Assembly (NCBI RefSeq): GCF_003576645.1
Contig: NC_044929.1
Span: 4,029,279-4,093,278, forward strand
Origin: Ipomoea triloba
Lineage: Eukaryota > Streptophyta > Magnoliopsida > Solanales > Convolvulaceae
Reading direction: 5' to 3'
Length of the DNA: 64,000 nt
Shown here: positions 51,665 to 61,499 of the stretch, one piece after another
Layout: every line of letters starts with the position of its first letter
How positions within the stretch are numbered: the stretch's first letter is position 1
Made by a program: the position numbers and the translations under genes
Notes under the pieces: generated by a model
Seen by the model: the letters and a program-made list of their open reading frames with translations, nothing else
What the model was told of the DNA's origin: nothing
Database searches by the model: none

Positions 51665-53334
51665 ATTTGCGATTTTTGTCTAGTGTTTTGAATCAACACA
51701 TTTTTGTCCAAATGATGTCAAATCCACACAATTATGGCTATATCTCAAGATTTTTAGAACTGTGATGTATGCTAATAATATTTAATTTGTGATTACTATG
51801 AAAGTGTAATTATGATAATACCTCTATGGCATTGGCTTATAATACAAATGTTGTCTTGAATAATGATGTCCGGATTGAGAAACAATGTGAGTTTTTGGAC
51901 ACTGATAAGGAGGAGCATGATAACTGATAAGTGATAGGGAGGACAGGACATTTTTGTGCAGATTTAAAAAGGTGGACATTTGATTACTGTTTTCTCATAA
52001 TTAATCATATTTGAGAAAACGGTAATTGGAATGAATTCCTCCTTTGTGTGGTTATAAAGTATCAAGTTGAGAAGAAGGTGGCATTCTTCTCACTCTCAAT
52101 TTCTTTGCTTCCCTTTCTTTTTTTTTTTTTTTTTTTTTTAAATTAAATATTAATTAATAACAATTTTTTTATTACTTCAAATTTTTATTAAATATTAATT
52201 AATAACAGAAAAAAATAATTCTAAAGGGCCTCAATAACTTTAATTGCGTCAATGGCTTTGGTTCTTATTTTTGATTGCTCTCAATAGTTTTTTGGTGTCG
52301 GTACAAAACTTTCTTGTACCAGACATCAATCTTGTGAGTTCGTTTAAGATCCCGCTAGTATTGACTTCTTTAGAGCATCAATAATATCAATAGTTTTTAC
52401 TTGATTTTTTAGTTGACATGGAAGAGAGAGGGTGATTTGGAGGATAGAGGAAAAAATGTAATTGCAAGAGGGTTGGTTTATTGTGGCGCCAGTTTGCATT
52501 TGACGCGCAAGACCAAATAAAAGCACAGAGGTTTACGCGCCCTCTTTTCTAGTTATACTTATACCTGTAAAAATTTTTCAAAGATCACAACTAATGTGGA
52601 TGTTGTTCTTTACACTGTAAATTTCTTTGCTTTCCCTTTTTATTTAATTAAATAAATATTAATTGATAATGAAAACTTTTTATTTAATTAAATAAATATT
52701 AATCGATAATGAAAATTTCACTTTTAGTCATATGATTATTGGAGTATTATTAATTGGAATCCACGAGTTCAAAAACAGTTAATTTGAATCCACAACTATC
52801 AGTCCCTCGGCCAAATTGCCTATCAGGCTTGGTTCCATTGTTATAACTCCAATCCAAGGAATACTTCAAAAATCACCGGAGCTCAGGCCCTAATTTCTGC
52901 CGAGATTAGTGACCTCGTGGTGAAGATTCGGTCAATCGAGACTGATGAGTCATTGACGGAGAAGACAAGGAATGGAATTGCCAAGCAAGAAATACAGCGA
53001 AGAAGCTATAACCCACTGCAACTACTCCTCTTAGCATGACTCTCGATCCGGAGCTCTATCCATCCGGCGAAGACAAATTTTTAGAGCAAAACAAATGAAA
53101 AAGAAAGAGAAGAGAATAAGTAAAAGATAAATTTACCCTCATCATTTTAGCCCTTAAAAATTTTTGGTTACTTCTCGCCAGCAGTTTAACTGAAGGACTG
53201 AAATTGAGAAATATTAAATAGTTATGGATTTAAATTGATAGTTATGAAACACAATTAACAATACCTCAATAATAATCATATGATCAAAAGTAAAATTTTC
53301 TCCCATAATCATATGACCAAAAGTGAAATTTTCT

Positions 53335-53625
53335 CCCCTGGCAAACTGAGCTCCCTTGGTAAGAATCTTTGCCCCGATCTTGGCCCTAAAGGCTCCATCT
53401 CAATCCCATATGACAAACTGAAAGTGGAGGATCTGATTAATAATCGAAGGGAATGTTGGGTTATATGAAACAGGATATTCGTCTATTGGGTGGAGTAATG
53501 CAAAAAGCTCAAGAGATATATTGGGAGTTGTACCAGGTGGACATTGCAAGCAAGATAACCCTTCCCTCACTTGCTCCTTATACTTCCTGCATATTCCATC
53601 GATGTTCTCAATATCATATCATATA
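53335..53625 (+). pseudogene. Fragment of plant mitochondrial linear-plasmid type DNA polymerase B
   Basis: Two frames in a row read LGKNLCPDLGPKGSISIPYD (from ~53355) and, after a frameshift near 53455-53465, YMKQDIRLLGGVMQKAQEIY then WELYQVDIASKITLPSLA (to ~53575). From memory of the family this order matches the protein-primed DNA polymerase (DNA_pol_B_2) encoded by plant mitochondrial linear plasmids, at the end of the exonuclease region; the C-terminal polymerase palm motifs are absent. It is a short, broken nuclear insertion with no function expected. I cannot run a search, so the identity rests on motif recognition. Confidence 0.6.
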
Positions 53626-54849
53626 CTAATGCCTTGGGAAGAAGTTTACCATTCGAATCAAACAAGGGAATAGCCTTTCCAACGATTAATCTATATTACT
53701 TCCATTTTAATTAAATATTAATTAATAATAATTTTTATTGCATCAATTTTGTATTAAATATATCAATTAATAGCAGAAAAATATTTTTTTTTATTTTTAA
53801 TTGGTCATTATAATATGTTCATTATAATATGTACAAAATTAAACACATCCAACTGTATGTTAAACGAACTCACGAGATCAATGTTGGGTACAAGAAAGTT
53901 TGGTACGCTATTGAGAGTAATTAAAAATAAAATCGAAGCCATTGAGAGCAATTAAAAATAAAAAATATTTTTATTAATTAATATTTAATAAAAAAAATTG
54001 ACTAATTAATATTTCATTAATTAAAACGGTAGTAATAAAAAGGTAAAAAAAAAAAAGAATTAGAAATTGAAACTTGAAAGTTAGAAGAAAGCAATATCAA
54101 TTTTGTATTAAATATCAATTTATAAGTAATATGGAAAGTGTGGGCAAATCCATAACCAACTTGGTACGGACATCAAAAAGCTATTGAGAGCAATTAAAAA
54201 TAAAAACAGAAGCCATTGAAAGCAATTACAAATTTAAAAACAATATTTTTTTTCTGTTATTCACATGGGCTGTGAAGAAGGTTTTTTGTTTTGTTTGTTT
54301 GTTTTTTGTCTGTTTTTTGTTTTGTTTTGTTTTTTTTTTTTTCCAGTGTTTCCTTGATCTGTTATGAATTTGCCCACACTTTCCATATTACTTATAAATT
54401 TCTTGAAGATATGACTTCATATAGTTGTACAGCACAATCAAATAATAATCCTACTCTTTTAGTTAGGATGGCAGTGTGGCAATTTAAAATTCATTTTCAA
54501 AATATAATATAATTTTTTTGAATACCATAATATAATATAATAGTATATATTATTAACGTTTAAAAATATTATTATTATTATAAGATGATAAAGGTCAACA
54601 AAAATGAAAAGTCAAAACTGACTTCAAATATTGCAAAAAACAGTGCACATATATAGTACTTCCAGTACTTTGCGCAAGTCTGATCTACACTTAAGATCGA
54701 TTAAAAACATTAAAAAAAAAAAAAAGAAGTTGAATTAAATGTAGAATATAGAAATGAGTTTCATACCATTAACTAAGGCAGAGAAGGTACGTCGGTTGGA
54801 TATTCTTATATGCTAAAAAGGTTAAGCACGATATGGCACCAGAAATCGC

Positions 54850-54960
54850 GAATGGAACTCATTACGCTTGACAATGATTATTATTTGGTTAAGTTTTATT
54901 CTATCATGGATTATGAGTTTGCCAAGTATGGATTAGATCACTACCTCATTGTTAACTGAT
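54850..54960 (+). pseudogene. DUF4283-like retroelement ORF fragment
   Basis: The frame reads 'LITLDNDYYLVKFYSIMDYE' then FAKYGLDHYLIVN and a stop. This resembles the N-terminal DUF4283 domain of plant LINE/zinc-knuckle retroelement proteins ('..NDYYLV.F....DY.FA..G....DHYL.V'). Only ~37 residues remain. Confidence 0.5.
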
Positions 54961-55146
54961 AAAACTGAGAAGGTGATGCAAGGAATACCAGAAATGGAGA
55001 TGGCCGAGCATCATAATGGGGAGTCGGTTTGAGGTGTTTTTGCCGTGGTGGCTGTTCCCCCTTGTGCCTTGTTTTTTAAAGCTAATAAGATTATATTGGG
55101 CTGACTGAAGCTTGGCTAGCAGGAATTAATGTTACTAATTTATCCA

Positions 55147-57066
55147 TCAAGGTGTGTAGGGGACACCAGTGCGCTTGATCCATGCATCACCGTCAAGGTA
55201 CACTGAAGGACTGAACTGCTTAGCAATCTCAGGAGAAATATTCCTCTTGTAACCCGCCCACTTCACCCTACTGGCGAGATTAGCTCCTGGCCCGCGGTTC
55301 CCATACTCTGCGTACCAGCAAGTGTCCAGTGCGAAGTTGCCCTGCCATGGAGACCAGCCTTCAGGGGCGATGAAGCCGTCAATGAAAGAGGACATGATGA
55401 TTGTCCTGGAGAACTCCTTCCATGGCCTTCCGAGGTAGACTTTGACGGGCGGGGTGACGCCCTTGAGGGCGGGATCAGGGAGGATCTCGCAGGCCTGGAG
55501 GACAATGCCGCTCACTCCTCGACGGTCCTTTCTACCTTGGGCCGTCACCATGCAGGCCTGATTCTCCATTGGCTTCCTCACGATCATCTTGCAGTTCTGG
55601 AACACGGCCGACCCGTCCCCGAAGATGAAGTCGATGGTGCCGGTGATGGTGCAGCCGCGGTAGAACTGGCGGTAGGAGTGGGCGTAGAGGGTGTCTTGGT
55701 AGGCTTCGATGTTGCAGTTGTGGATGACCACCATGTCGGCTGAAACCCGAAGGGCCACGGCTTGGTGCTTGGCTGCCCCAGCTCGGTTCTCGATTGTAAG
55801 GTCCCGGCAAATGAACCCGTCTCCCTCTACTGCCACCGTGGCGGTTTTATAAGTGCCGACCCCGTCGATGAAATTCTTGTTTCCGGTGATCACGGTCTTG
55901 CCCGGGCCCTCCCCGACGAAAACAACGTTGTTAACCTTCCTAGGAACAATCACGTATTCGCTGTACACGCCGGCCTTGATGAGTATGACAACAGTGCGGT
56001 TGCTTTTGGGCGGGATGGTGGCCAGAGCGCTGTTGATGCTATTAAATTTCCCACTTCCGTCCTTGGAGACCACCATGTCGGGTTTAATGGAGCTCGGGGG
56101 AGCAGTGAGGAGGCGGCGAGTGGGGGCGTCTACGAAATGAGGGAATTCATCAGTGGAGTTTACATCTTCCAACAACCTACGACTGATCCCAGGGATTTCC
56201 AAGGTCTTGAGGAGGTCGGTGAGCTTAGTGAGCATAGCCAGGGCGTTGCTGGTGAGCTCCATGGCGGTTTTAAGGAGGTGCCTCATTTTCTCGCCGGTGT
56301 CGCCGGTGGTGTTCTCGAAGGCATCCAGGCAGGTCTCTTCGAAAGTGATGGCGGCGCTGAGCCAAACCTTGAGGTCGTTACCGTGTTCGGCGTTGATGGT
56401 AGTAGATTTCTCAACCTTGCGAGCAGACCTCTTGAGATCTGAAATGGAGTGGTCTAGCACCTCCTTGCATATTTCCAGTGCCTCGTGGGTCCTAGGGTCC
56501 TTGTGCGCCCTCTTCAGAAGCTCCGACTTGGACATGGATTCGGAGAGATTCTCCCACGCCACCGAGAACGCTGCGTTCAGAAGCTTCTTGGGGTCGCGAG
56601 AGTGGTTAGCTCTGGCCAGGCTCTTCTCGCACAGCTCCTTGAAATCGGTTGAGGCGCAAAGGGCTTTCACGGACTCCTGCAGATGCTCCGATTTCCCAAT
56701 CGCGTCGGCTATGCTGTCCAAGGAAAACCCCTCCTTCATAACCTCTTTGGGCCGGTGCTCGATGCCCTGCACGGCAACAAACCCCTCCTTCATAACCTCT
56801 TTGGGCCGGTGCTCGATGCCCTGCACGGCAACAAACCCCTCCTTCATAACCTCTTCAGGCCGGTGCTCGGTGCTCTTCACGGCAAACGTCCCCTCCTTCG
56901 TAACATCTTGGGGCTGGTGCTCGATGCTTTGCACTTCACAGGTCCCCTTGGTATCACTTGGGGCACACGACCCCGACTCGGTGGCCGTGGCACCCACCAC
57001 GAAAGCCATCAGGAAGAGGATGGAAGCCATGCCAATAACACCCAAAGACTTCTTATTCGACCCCAT
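55147..57066 (-). CDS. PMEI-pectinesterase 2 (4-unit pro-region repeat)
   Basis: Single-exon, 639-residue paralogue of the 47033-49291 gene, nearly identical from signal segment to C-terminus apart from the repeat number. Order: anchor/signal (MGSNKKSLGVIGMASILFLM), four 18-residue repeat units (~45-114; the first two divergent, VQSIEHQPQDVTKEGTFA and VKSTEHRPEEVMKEGFVA), PMEI-like domain, SRRLLE and TRRLLT motifs, pectinesterase domain with GVYSEYV, QAVALR, QDTLY, GTIDFIFGDGSAVFQNC and LGRPWKEFSRT. Catalytic Gln, both Asp and Arg are all present. It differs from gene 1 in GDGSAV for GDAAAV and in a three-residue shorter inter-domain linker (LLEDVNSTDE). A TATA-like box lies ~78 bp upstream. 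It is likely functional and probably co-expressed with gene 1, given the matching upstream sequence. Confidence 0.95.
   Translation of the reverse strand: MGSNKKSLGVIGMASILFLMAFVVGATATESGSCAPSDTKGTCEVQSIEHQPQDVTKEGTFAVKSTEHRPEEVMKEGFVAVQGIEHRPKEVMKEGFVAVQGIEHRPKEVMKEGFSLDSIADAIGKSEHLQESVKALCASTDFKELCEKSLARANHSRDPKKLLNAAFSVAWENLSESMSKSELLKRAHKDPRTHEALEICKEVLDHSISDLKRSARKVEKSTTINAEHGNDLKVWLSAAITFEETCLDAFENTTGDTGEKMRHLLKTAMELTSNALAMLTKLTDLLKTLEIPGISRRLLEDVNSTDEFPHFVDAPTRRLLTAPPSSIKPDMVVSKDGSGKFNSINSALATIPPKSNRTVVILIKAGVYSEYVIVPRKVNNVVFVGEGPGKTVITGNKNFIDGVGTYKTATVAVEGDGFICRDLTIENRAGAAKHQAVALRVSADMVVIHNCNIEAYQDTLYAHSYRQFYRGCTITGTIDFIFGDGSAVFQNCKMIVRKPMENQACMVTAQGRKDRRGVSGIVLQACEILPDPALKGVTPPVKVYLGRPWKEFSRTIIMSSFIDGFIAPEGWSPWQGNFALDTCWYAEYGNRGPGANLASRVKWAGYKRNISPEIAKQFSPSVYLDGDAWIKRTGVPYTP
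56725..56934 (-). repeat. In-frame coding repeat of PME2 (4 units, 210 bp)
   Basis: The units of 54, 54, 54 and 48 bp are homologous to the PME1 array but fewer and more diverged from each other, closer to the presumed ancestral state. No 12-bp deletion variants are present. Confidence 0.95.
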
Positions 57067-57142
57067 TTTTACTTGTTTTGTTTAATAACTTTTTAATAGG
57101 CTCAAGGGATGCCTTGATTGAAATGTGCAATATTGCAAACCC

Positions 57143-57152
57143 TATTTATATA
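57143..57152 (-). promoter_or_regulatory. TATA box of PME2
   Basis: TATAAATAGG-type element on the minus strand ~78 bp before the ATG, at the same place as in PME1. Confidence 0.7.
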
Positions 57153-57848
57153 ATTGAGACAAGACCATCAGAGCCACAGATAATATAACTAACAACCTTC
57201 AGTTGAGGAAACTGAGGTTATACACAAATGTTTTACCATGAAATTGTGGTTGAGATATGTTTTATCGTTTTACATTGCATTTCTGTTTGATCAAATTGTT
57301 CTCATTCCATTATCATGTCATATCTTGTGATTTTAGATCGATCCTATATATTATATTTTATAGGTTAAGGGTATAGTGAAAATTAAAGAAAAGAAAGCAC
57401 CCCTAATCAACTCCAATATATAATAATAAGTTCATGCTTTTGCCTTTGCCTTTTTAACTTTTCATCCTAATTTTTTTTTATTCTATATATATATGCATTA
57501 ATTACATTATTTAGTTTAAAATTTTATAGTGATTAATTTATATATAAAAATAAAAGAAGTGATGATATCGAATATTTTCTACTCATTATCTTAGGCTATT
57601 TTTGCTAATAATGGTCATGTATTCTTATTTGATGTGAATTACATTCCTATTTTGTTGAATATTTTTGAAACATTTATGATTATTTACATTGTAATATCGG
57701 TTCTATACCTTTTCAATCTTTTTTGATTGGCCCAAAGAGCGACTAGAGTTCGATTCCGTGGCTACCCAATTGAAATGGTAACAGATGTGACATTACACTA
57801 CATAATATATAGTTGGCGTTGAATATTTTGATTATTTGTCTTGAATAT

Positions 57849-58447
57849 GGTTGTGTTTGGCAAAACTTATTTAGGAGCTTATAGCTTATTTTAAGCTACT
57901 AATAAGCTATAAGCTTTGTTTGGTAATGTTATCAAAATAAGTTAGTAGCTTAAAATAAGAGCTTATTTTGAAACGCTACTTCAGGTAGCTTTTCAAAAAT
58001 AAGCTAGTAGTTTCTGAACTTTTTTCCATATTTATCCTTATTATTTTATATAAATGACATCATTTATCCCTCCCAATTAAAACTCTTTTGGCCTTTTTTC
58101 TTCAATATGTTTCATTGTAATTTTAATTTGATATTTGTGTTTGAACATTAATTTTTGTATAAACTAATTTTATGAATTATAAACATCTTGTTTTACTATA
58201 TATATTTTCAAATATATGTTATTACTTTATATTTTATGAAATTATATTGATTTCATTATTTTATATTTTAATATGTAAACAAACCTATTTAAATTTAAAA
58301 CTATTTAACTTTTATGAAGATGTCCTTTTTAGTCTTTTTATCTTTTTAGTTTAACAACTCTTCAGATTTCAGCTTCGAGCTTATAGAGCTTTTTAGCTTT
58401 CAGCTACTTTTCAGCTACCGTTTCAGCTAGGTTTGCCAAACATAGCC
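57849..58447. mobile_element. 599-bp MITE upstream of PME2, with empty site upstream of PME1
   Basis: PME1 reads GAATATATCTAAT at 50088-50100. PME2 reads GAATAT, then the insert GGTTGTGTTTGGC...GCCAAACATAGCC, then TATATCTAAT. The target duplication is therefore TAT (57846-57848 and 58448-58450) and the terminal inverted repeats are 13 bp with two mismatches. Subterminal regions are rich in AGCTTATAGCTT/AGCTACT motifs. No coding capacity. A 3-bp duplication is PIF/Harbinger-like. Confidence 0.9.
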
Positions 58448-58650
58448 TATATCTAATTTTTGAATTTTTTATTTTTATTTTAATAATTATATGCTCAACC
58501 CTATACCTAATATTGTATATTACTTAGTAATTTTAAAATAAAAATACATATAAATAATTGTAAAATTTTGGTAACAATTATGAGTTGCCCTAAATTAGAA
58601 CCTATAATTTAATTATTGTTATTTTCTTTAATGGAATAATGAAATTGATC

Positions 58651-59439
58651 TTGTCCTTCTCCCAATAGCTTTAATTGCCTGAATGGCTTCTATTTTTATT
58701 TTTAATTCCTCTCAATAACTTTTTGGCGTCGGTATCAAGCTTTCTTATACTCAACATCAATCTCGTTAGTTCGCTTAACATCCAATTGGTATTGCCTTCT
58801 CCCGTTCTTCTCACTCTCAATTTCTTTAACTCTCTTTTGACTTTTTTATATTACTTCCATTTTAATTAATAAAAAAAATCACAGTAATAAAAACTTGTTA
58901 TTAATTAATATTTAATTTTTAAAAAAGGGTAGAAATTGAGGCATGGCAGCTGGTTCAGTGAAAAGTGAAAATAAGCAAGAGAGCTCATTAAGTCATTATC
59001 CTATTAGTTGGGCATATAAAATGCCAGTATGCCACTCTAACTAGCTTTTAATGCCCAGTATCTTCACGTTGGCTTTGAAGAATTTTTTATTTTTTTTCAG
59101 TGTTTCATTGACCTGTTATGGATTTGCCCACACTTTGGCTGGGAATGGCTAACTATCACTACTACAATTATAGTGATGTAAATTAAAGTGCACGAAAGTA
59201 AATTGAAACAACATTTTTATATTGTGGTTCAAAAATAATGTAATCTTTCAACTATACTCTTCTTCCATGCATGGTTGAAGAAGATATTTGCTCAGGTTTT
59301 CACATGGAAACCCTCCTAATATTCCTCTATCTAGCTACTTAATAGTTATAGTAAAAGTAGGTTGAGTAGGATGAAATCCTTGCTCGGGGTTATCGTTTTC
59401 TCATGATAGCTGTGTTGTAGAGTCACCTGGCCGGGCCGC
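58651..59439. other. Spacer between PME3 and the PME2 duplication
   Basis: 58660-58790 is the dispersed ~130-bp repeat also found at 52225, 53868 and 54178. 59090-59135 ('CAGTGTTTCATTGACCTGTTATGGATTTGCCCACACTTT') matches 54343-54385, so PME3's 3' flank is related to DNA in the PME1-PME2 spacer. No gene. Confidence 0.6.
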
Positions 59440-61386
59440 TTATATCCATCCAGAGAAATAGGGGATATGGCCGCGCCTGATCCACGCATCACCCTCAAGG
59501 TACACTCCAGGAGTAAACTGCCTAGCAGTCTGTGGAGAAATGTTCTTCTGGATACCCTTCCAGTTCACCCTTCTAGCGGTATTAGCTCCTGGGCCGCGGT
59601 TTTTATACTCCGCGTACCAAAGGGTATTCAGAGCAAAGTTGCCCTCCCATGGAGACCAACCTTCTGGGGCGATGAAACCGTCAATGAAAGATGACATGAT
59701 GATTGTCCTGGAGTACTCCTTCCATGGCCTCCCGAGGTAGACCTTGACGGGTGGGTGGGTGGCCCTGAGGGCGGGATCAGGGAGGATGGAGCAGTTTTGG
59801 AGGACAGTCCCGCCGACCCCTCGGCGGTCCTTTCTACCTTGGGCGGTCACCATGCAGGCCTGATTCTCCATTGGCTTCCTCACGATCATCTTGCAGGTCT
59901 GGAAGACGGCCGCGGCATCCCCGAAGATGAAGTCGATGGTGCCGGTGATGGTGCAGGCGCGGTAGAACTGGCGGTAGGAGTGGGTGTAGAGGGTGTCTTG
60001 GTAGGCGTCGATGTGGCAGTTATGGATCACGGCCATGTCGGCTGAAACCCGAAGGGCCACGGCTTGGTGCTTGGCTGCCCCGGCTCTGTTCTCGATTGTA
60101 AGGTCCCGGCAAACGAACCCGTCTCCTTCTACTGCCACCGTGGCGGTCTTATAAGTGCCGACCCCGTCGATGAAATTCTTGTTTCCGGTGATCACCACTT
60201 TGGTGGGGTGCTCTCCCAGGAAAACAATGTTGTTCATCTTCCTAGGAACAAGCACGTATTCTTTGTACACGCCGGCCTTGATGAAGATTATAATTTGGCG
60301 GGTGTTTTTGGGCGGGATGGAGGCCAGAGCGCTGTTGATGGTCTTAAATTTCCCACTTCCGTCCTTGGCAACCACAATGTCGGCTCTAATGGAGTGCGGG
60401 TGCGCACGTAGGAGGTGGCGGGTGGGGGGGTCTACGAATTGAGGAAATACTTCATCATCGGAGTCTATGTTTTCAGGACTTTCAGCTGCTTCTTGATCTT
60501 CTAACAACCTACGACTGAACCCAGGGATTTCCAAGGTCTTAAGGAAGTCGGTGAGCTTAGTGACCATAGCCAGGCCGTTGCTGGTGAGCTCCATGGCGGT
60601 TTTAAGGAGGTGCTTCATTTTCTCGCCGGTATCGCCGGTGGTGTTCTCGAAGGCATCCAGGCAGGTCTGTTCGAAAGTGATGGCGGCGCTGAGCCAAACC
60701 TTGAGGTCGTTACCGTGTTCGGCGTTGATGGTAGTAGATTCCTCAACCTTGTGAGAAGATCTCTTGAGATCTTCAATGGAGTGGTCTAGCACCTCCTTGC
60801 ATATGTCCAGTGCTTCGTGGGTCCTGGGGTCCTTGTCCGCCCTCTTCAGAAGCTCAGAATGGGAAACGGTTTCGGCGAGATTCTCCCACGCCACCGAGAA
60901 CGCCGCGTTCATAAGCTTCCGCGGGTCATGTGAGTGATTAGCTCTAGCCAGGCTCTTCTCGCACAGCTCCTTGAAATCGGTCGACTGGCAAAGAGATTTC
61001 ACGGACTGCTGCAAATGCTCCGATTTCCCAATCGCGTCCGCTATGCTGTCCAGCGAGAACGCCGCCCTCATAACCTCGTGTGTGCTCATCTTATTAACGG
61101 CGTTACCCTCCGGGTTCTTCTCTACGCAGGTCTCCTTATTTGTATCACCAGCGGCGCACGACCCAGCAGACCCAGGCCCAGACACAGACCCAGATTCCGC
61201 ACCGCTACTGGGACATGACTCCGCACCGGTACCGGAACCGCCACTGGGACATGACTCGGCACCGGAACCCGCGGACTCGCTGCCGGACTCGGTGGCAGTG
61301 GCGGTGGCAGCCACCACGAAAGCCAGGAAGAGGATGGAAGCGATGCCAAGGACACCCAACTTTTTATTCTTTTCTAAAGACCCCAT
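59440..61386 (-). CDS. PMEI-pectinesterase 3 (Ser/Gly/Cys-rich linker, no EHRPKEV repeats)
   Basis: Single-exon, 648-residue paralogue, more diverged than genes 1 and 2. It has an anchor/signal segment (LGVLGIASILFLAFVVAATA), then instead of the 18-residue repeats a linker rich in Ser, Gly, Glu and Cys with GAESCPS twice (~35-75). Then come 'MSTHEVMRAAFSLDSIADAI' and a PMEI-like domain (SEHLQQSVKSLCQSTDFKELC), one SRRLLE motif, and a second site changed to TRHLLRA. The pectinesterase domain keeps all key motifs: GVYKEYV, QAVALR, QDTLYTHSYRQFY, GTIDFIFGDAAAVFQTC, LGRPWKEYSRT. It ends with a longer tail (GHIPYFSGWI). The coding DNA is GC-rich like its neighbours. A TATA-like box lies ~104 bp upstream. 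The changed second processing motif might alter maturation; that is inference. Confidence 0.95.
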   Translation of the reverse strand: MGSLEKNKKLGVLGIASILFLAFVVAATATATESGSESAGSGAESCPSGGSGTGAESCPSSGAESGSVSGPGSAGSCAAGDTNKETCVEKNPEGNAVNKMSTHEVMRAAFSLDSIADAIGKSEHLQQSVKSLCQSTDFKELCEKSLARANHSHDPRKLMNAAFSVAWENLAETVSHSELLKRADKDPRTHEALDICKEVLDHSIEDLKRSSHKVEESTTINAEHGNDLKVWLSAAITFEQTCLDAFENTTGDTGEKMKHLLKTAMELTSNGLAMVTKLTDFLKTLEIPGFSRRLLEDQEAAESPENIDSDDEVFPQFVDPPTRHLLRAHPHSIRADIVVAKDGSGKFKTINSALASIPPKNTRQIIIFIKAGVYKEYVLVPRKMNNIVFLGEHPTKVVITGNKNFIDGVGTYKTATVAVEGDGFVCRDLTIENRAGAAKHQAVALRVSADMAVIHNCHIDAYQDTLYTHSYRQFYRACTITGTIDFIFGDAAAVFQTCKMIVRKPMENQACMVTAQGRKDRRGVGGTVLQNCSILPDPALRATHPPVKVYLGRPWKEYSRTIIMSSFIDGFIAPEGWSPWEGNFALNTLWYAEYKNRGPGANTARRVNWKGIQKNISPQTARQFTPGVYLEGDAWIRRGHIPYFSGWI

Positions 61387-61488
61387 TTTTACTTGTTTAT
61401 GTTTTTTAATAGGCTCTTGAATAGGGACTCGTATTCAAGGGGTGCCTTTGAGGCTATGATGATTGAAATGTGCAATACTGAAAATCCC

Positions 61489-61498
61489 TATTTATAGC
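61489..61498 (-). promoter_or_regulatory. TATA box of PME3
   Basis: TATAAATAGG-type element on the minus strand ~104 bp upstream of the start. The nearby 'GATTGAAATGTGCAATACTG' (61461-61480) is shared with the leader regions of PME1 and PME2. Confidence 0.65.
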
Positions 61499-61499
61499 A

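Larger units (their letters stand above)
51665..55146. other. Spacer between PME1 and PME2, repeat-rich
   Basis: A dispersed ~130-bp repeat ('TTGAGAGCAATTAAAAATAAAA..', 'CTTGTACC..ACATCAATCTTGTGAGTTCG') occurs at 52225-52365 (+), 53868-53970 (-), 54178-54240 (-) and again at 58660-58790 (+). An inverted pair lies at 54128-54158 / 54368-54398 (AAGTAATATGGAAAGTGTGGGCAAAT). 52790-53040 is less AT-rich and shows an interrupted frame (QIAYQAWFHCYNSNPRN...) that I do not recognise. A DNA-polymerase relic and a DUF4283 relic are listed separately. Confidence 0.55.

Noticed and set aside
52790..53040. Less AT-rich stretch with readable pieces (QIAYQAWFHCYNSNPRN, LISAEISDLVVKIRSIETD)
   Set aside because: No family recognised, no start or splice structure; it may belong with the nearby polymerase relic, but I could not support that.
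56153..57085. 310-codon plus-strand open frame opposite PME2 (and similar ones opposite PME1 and PME3)
   Set aside because: Antisense shadow of GC-rich codons; the minus-strand frame has all pectinesterase motifs and conserved ends, the antisense frame has none.
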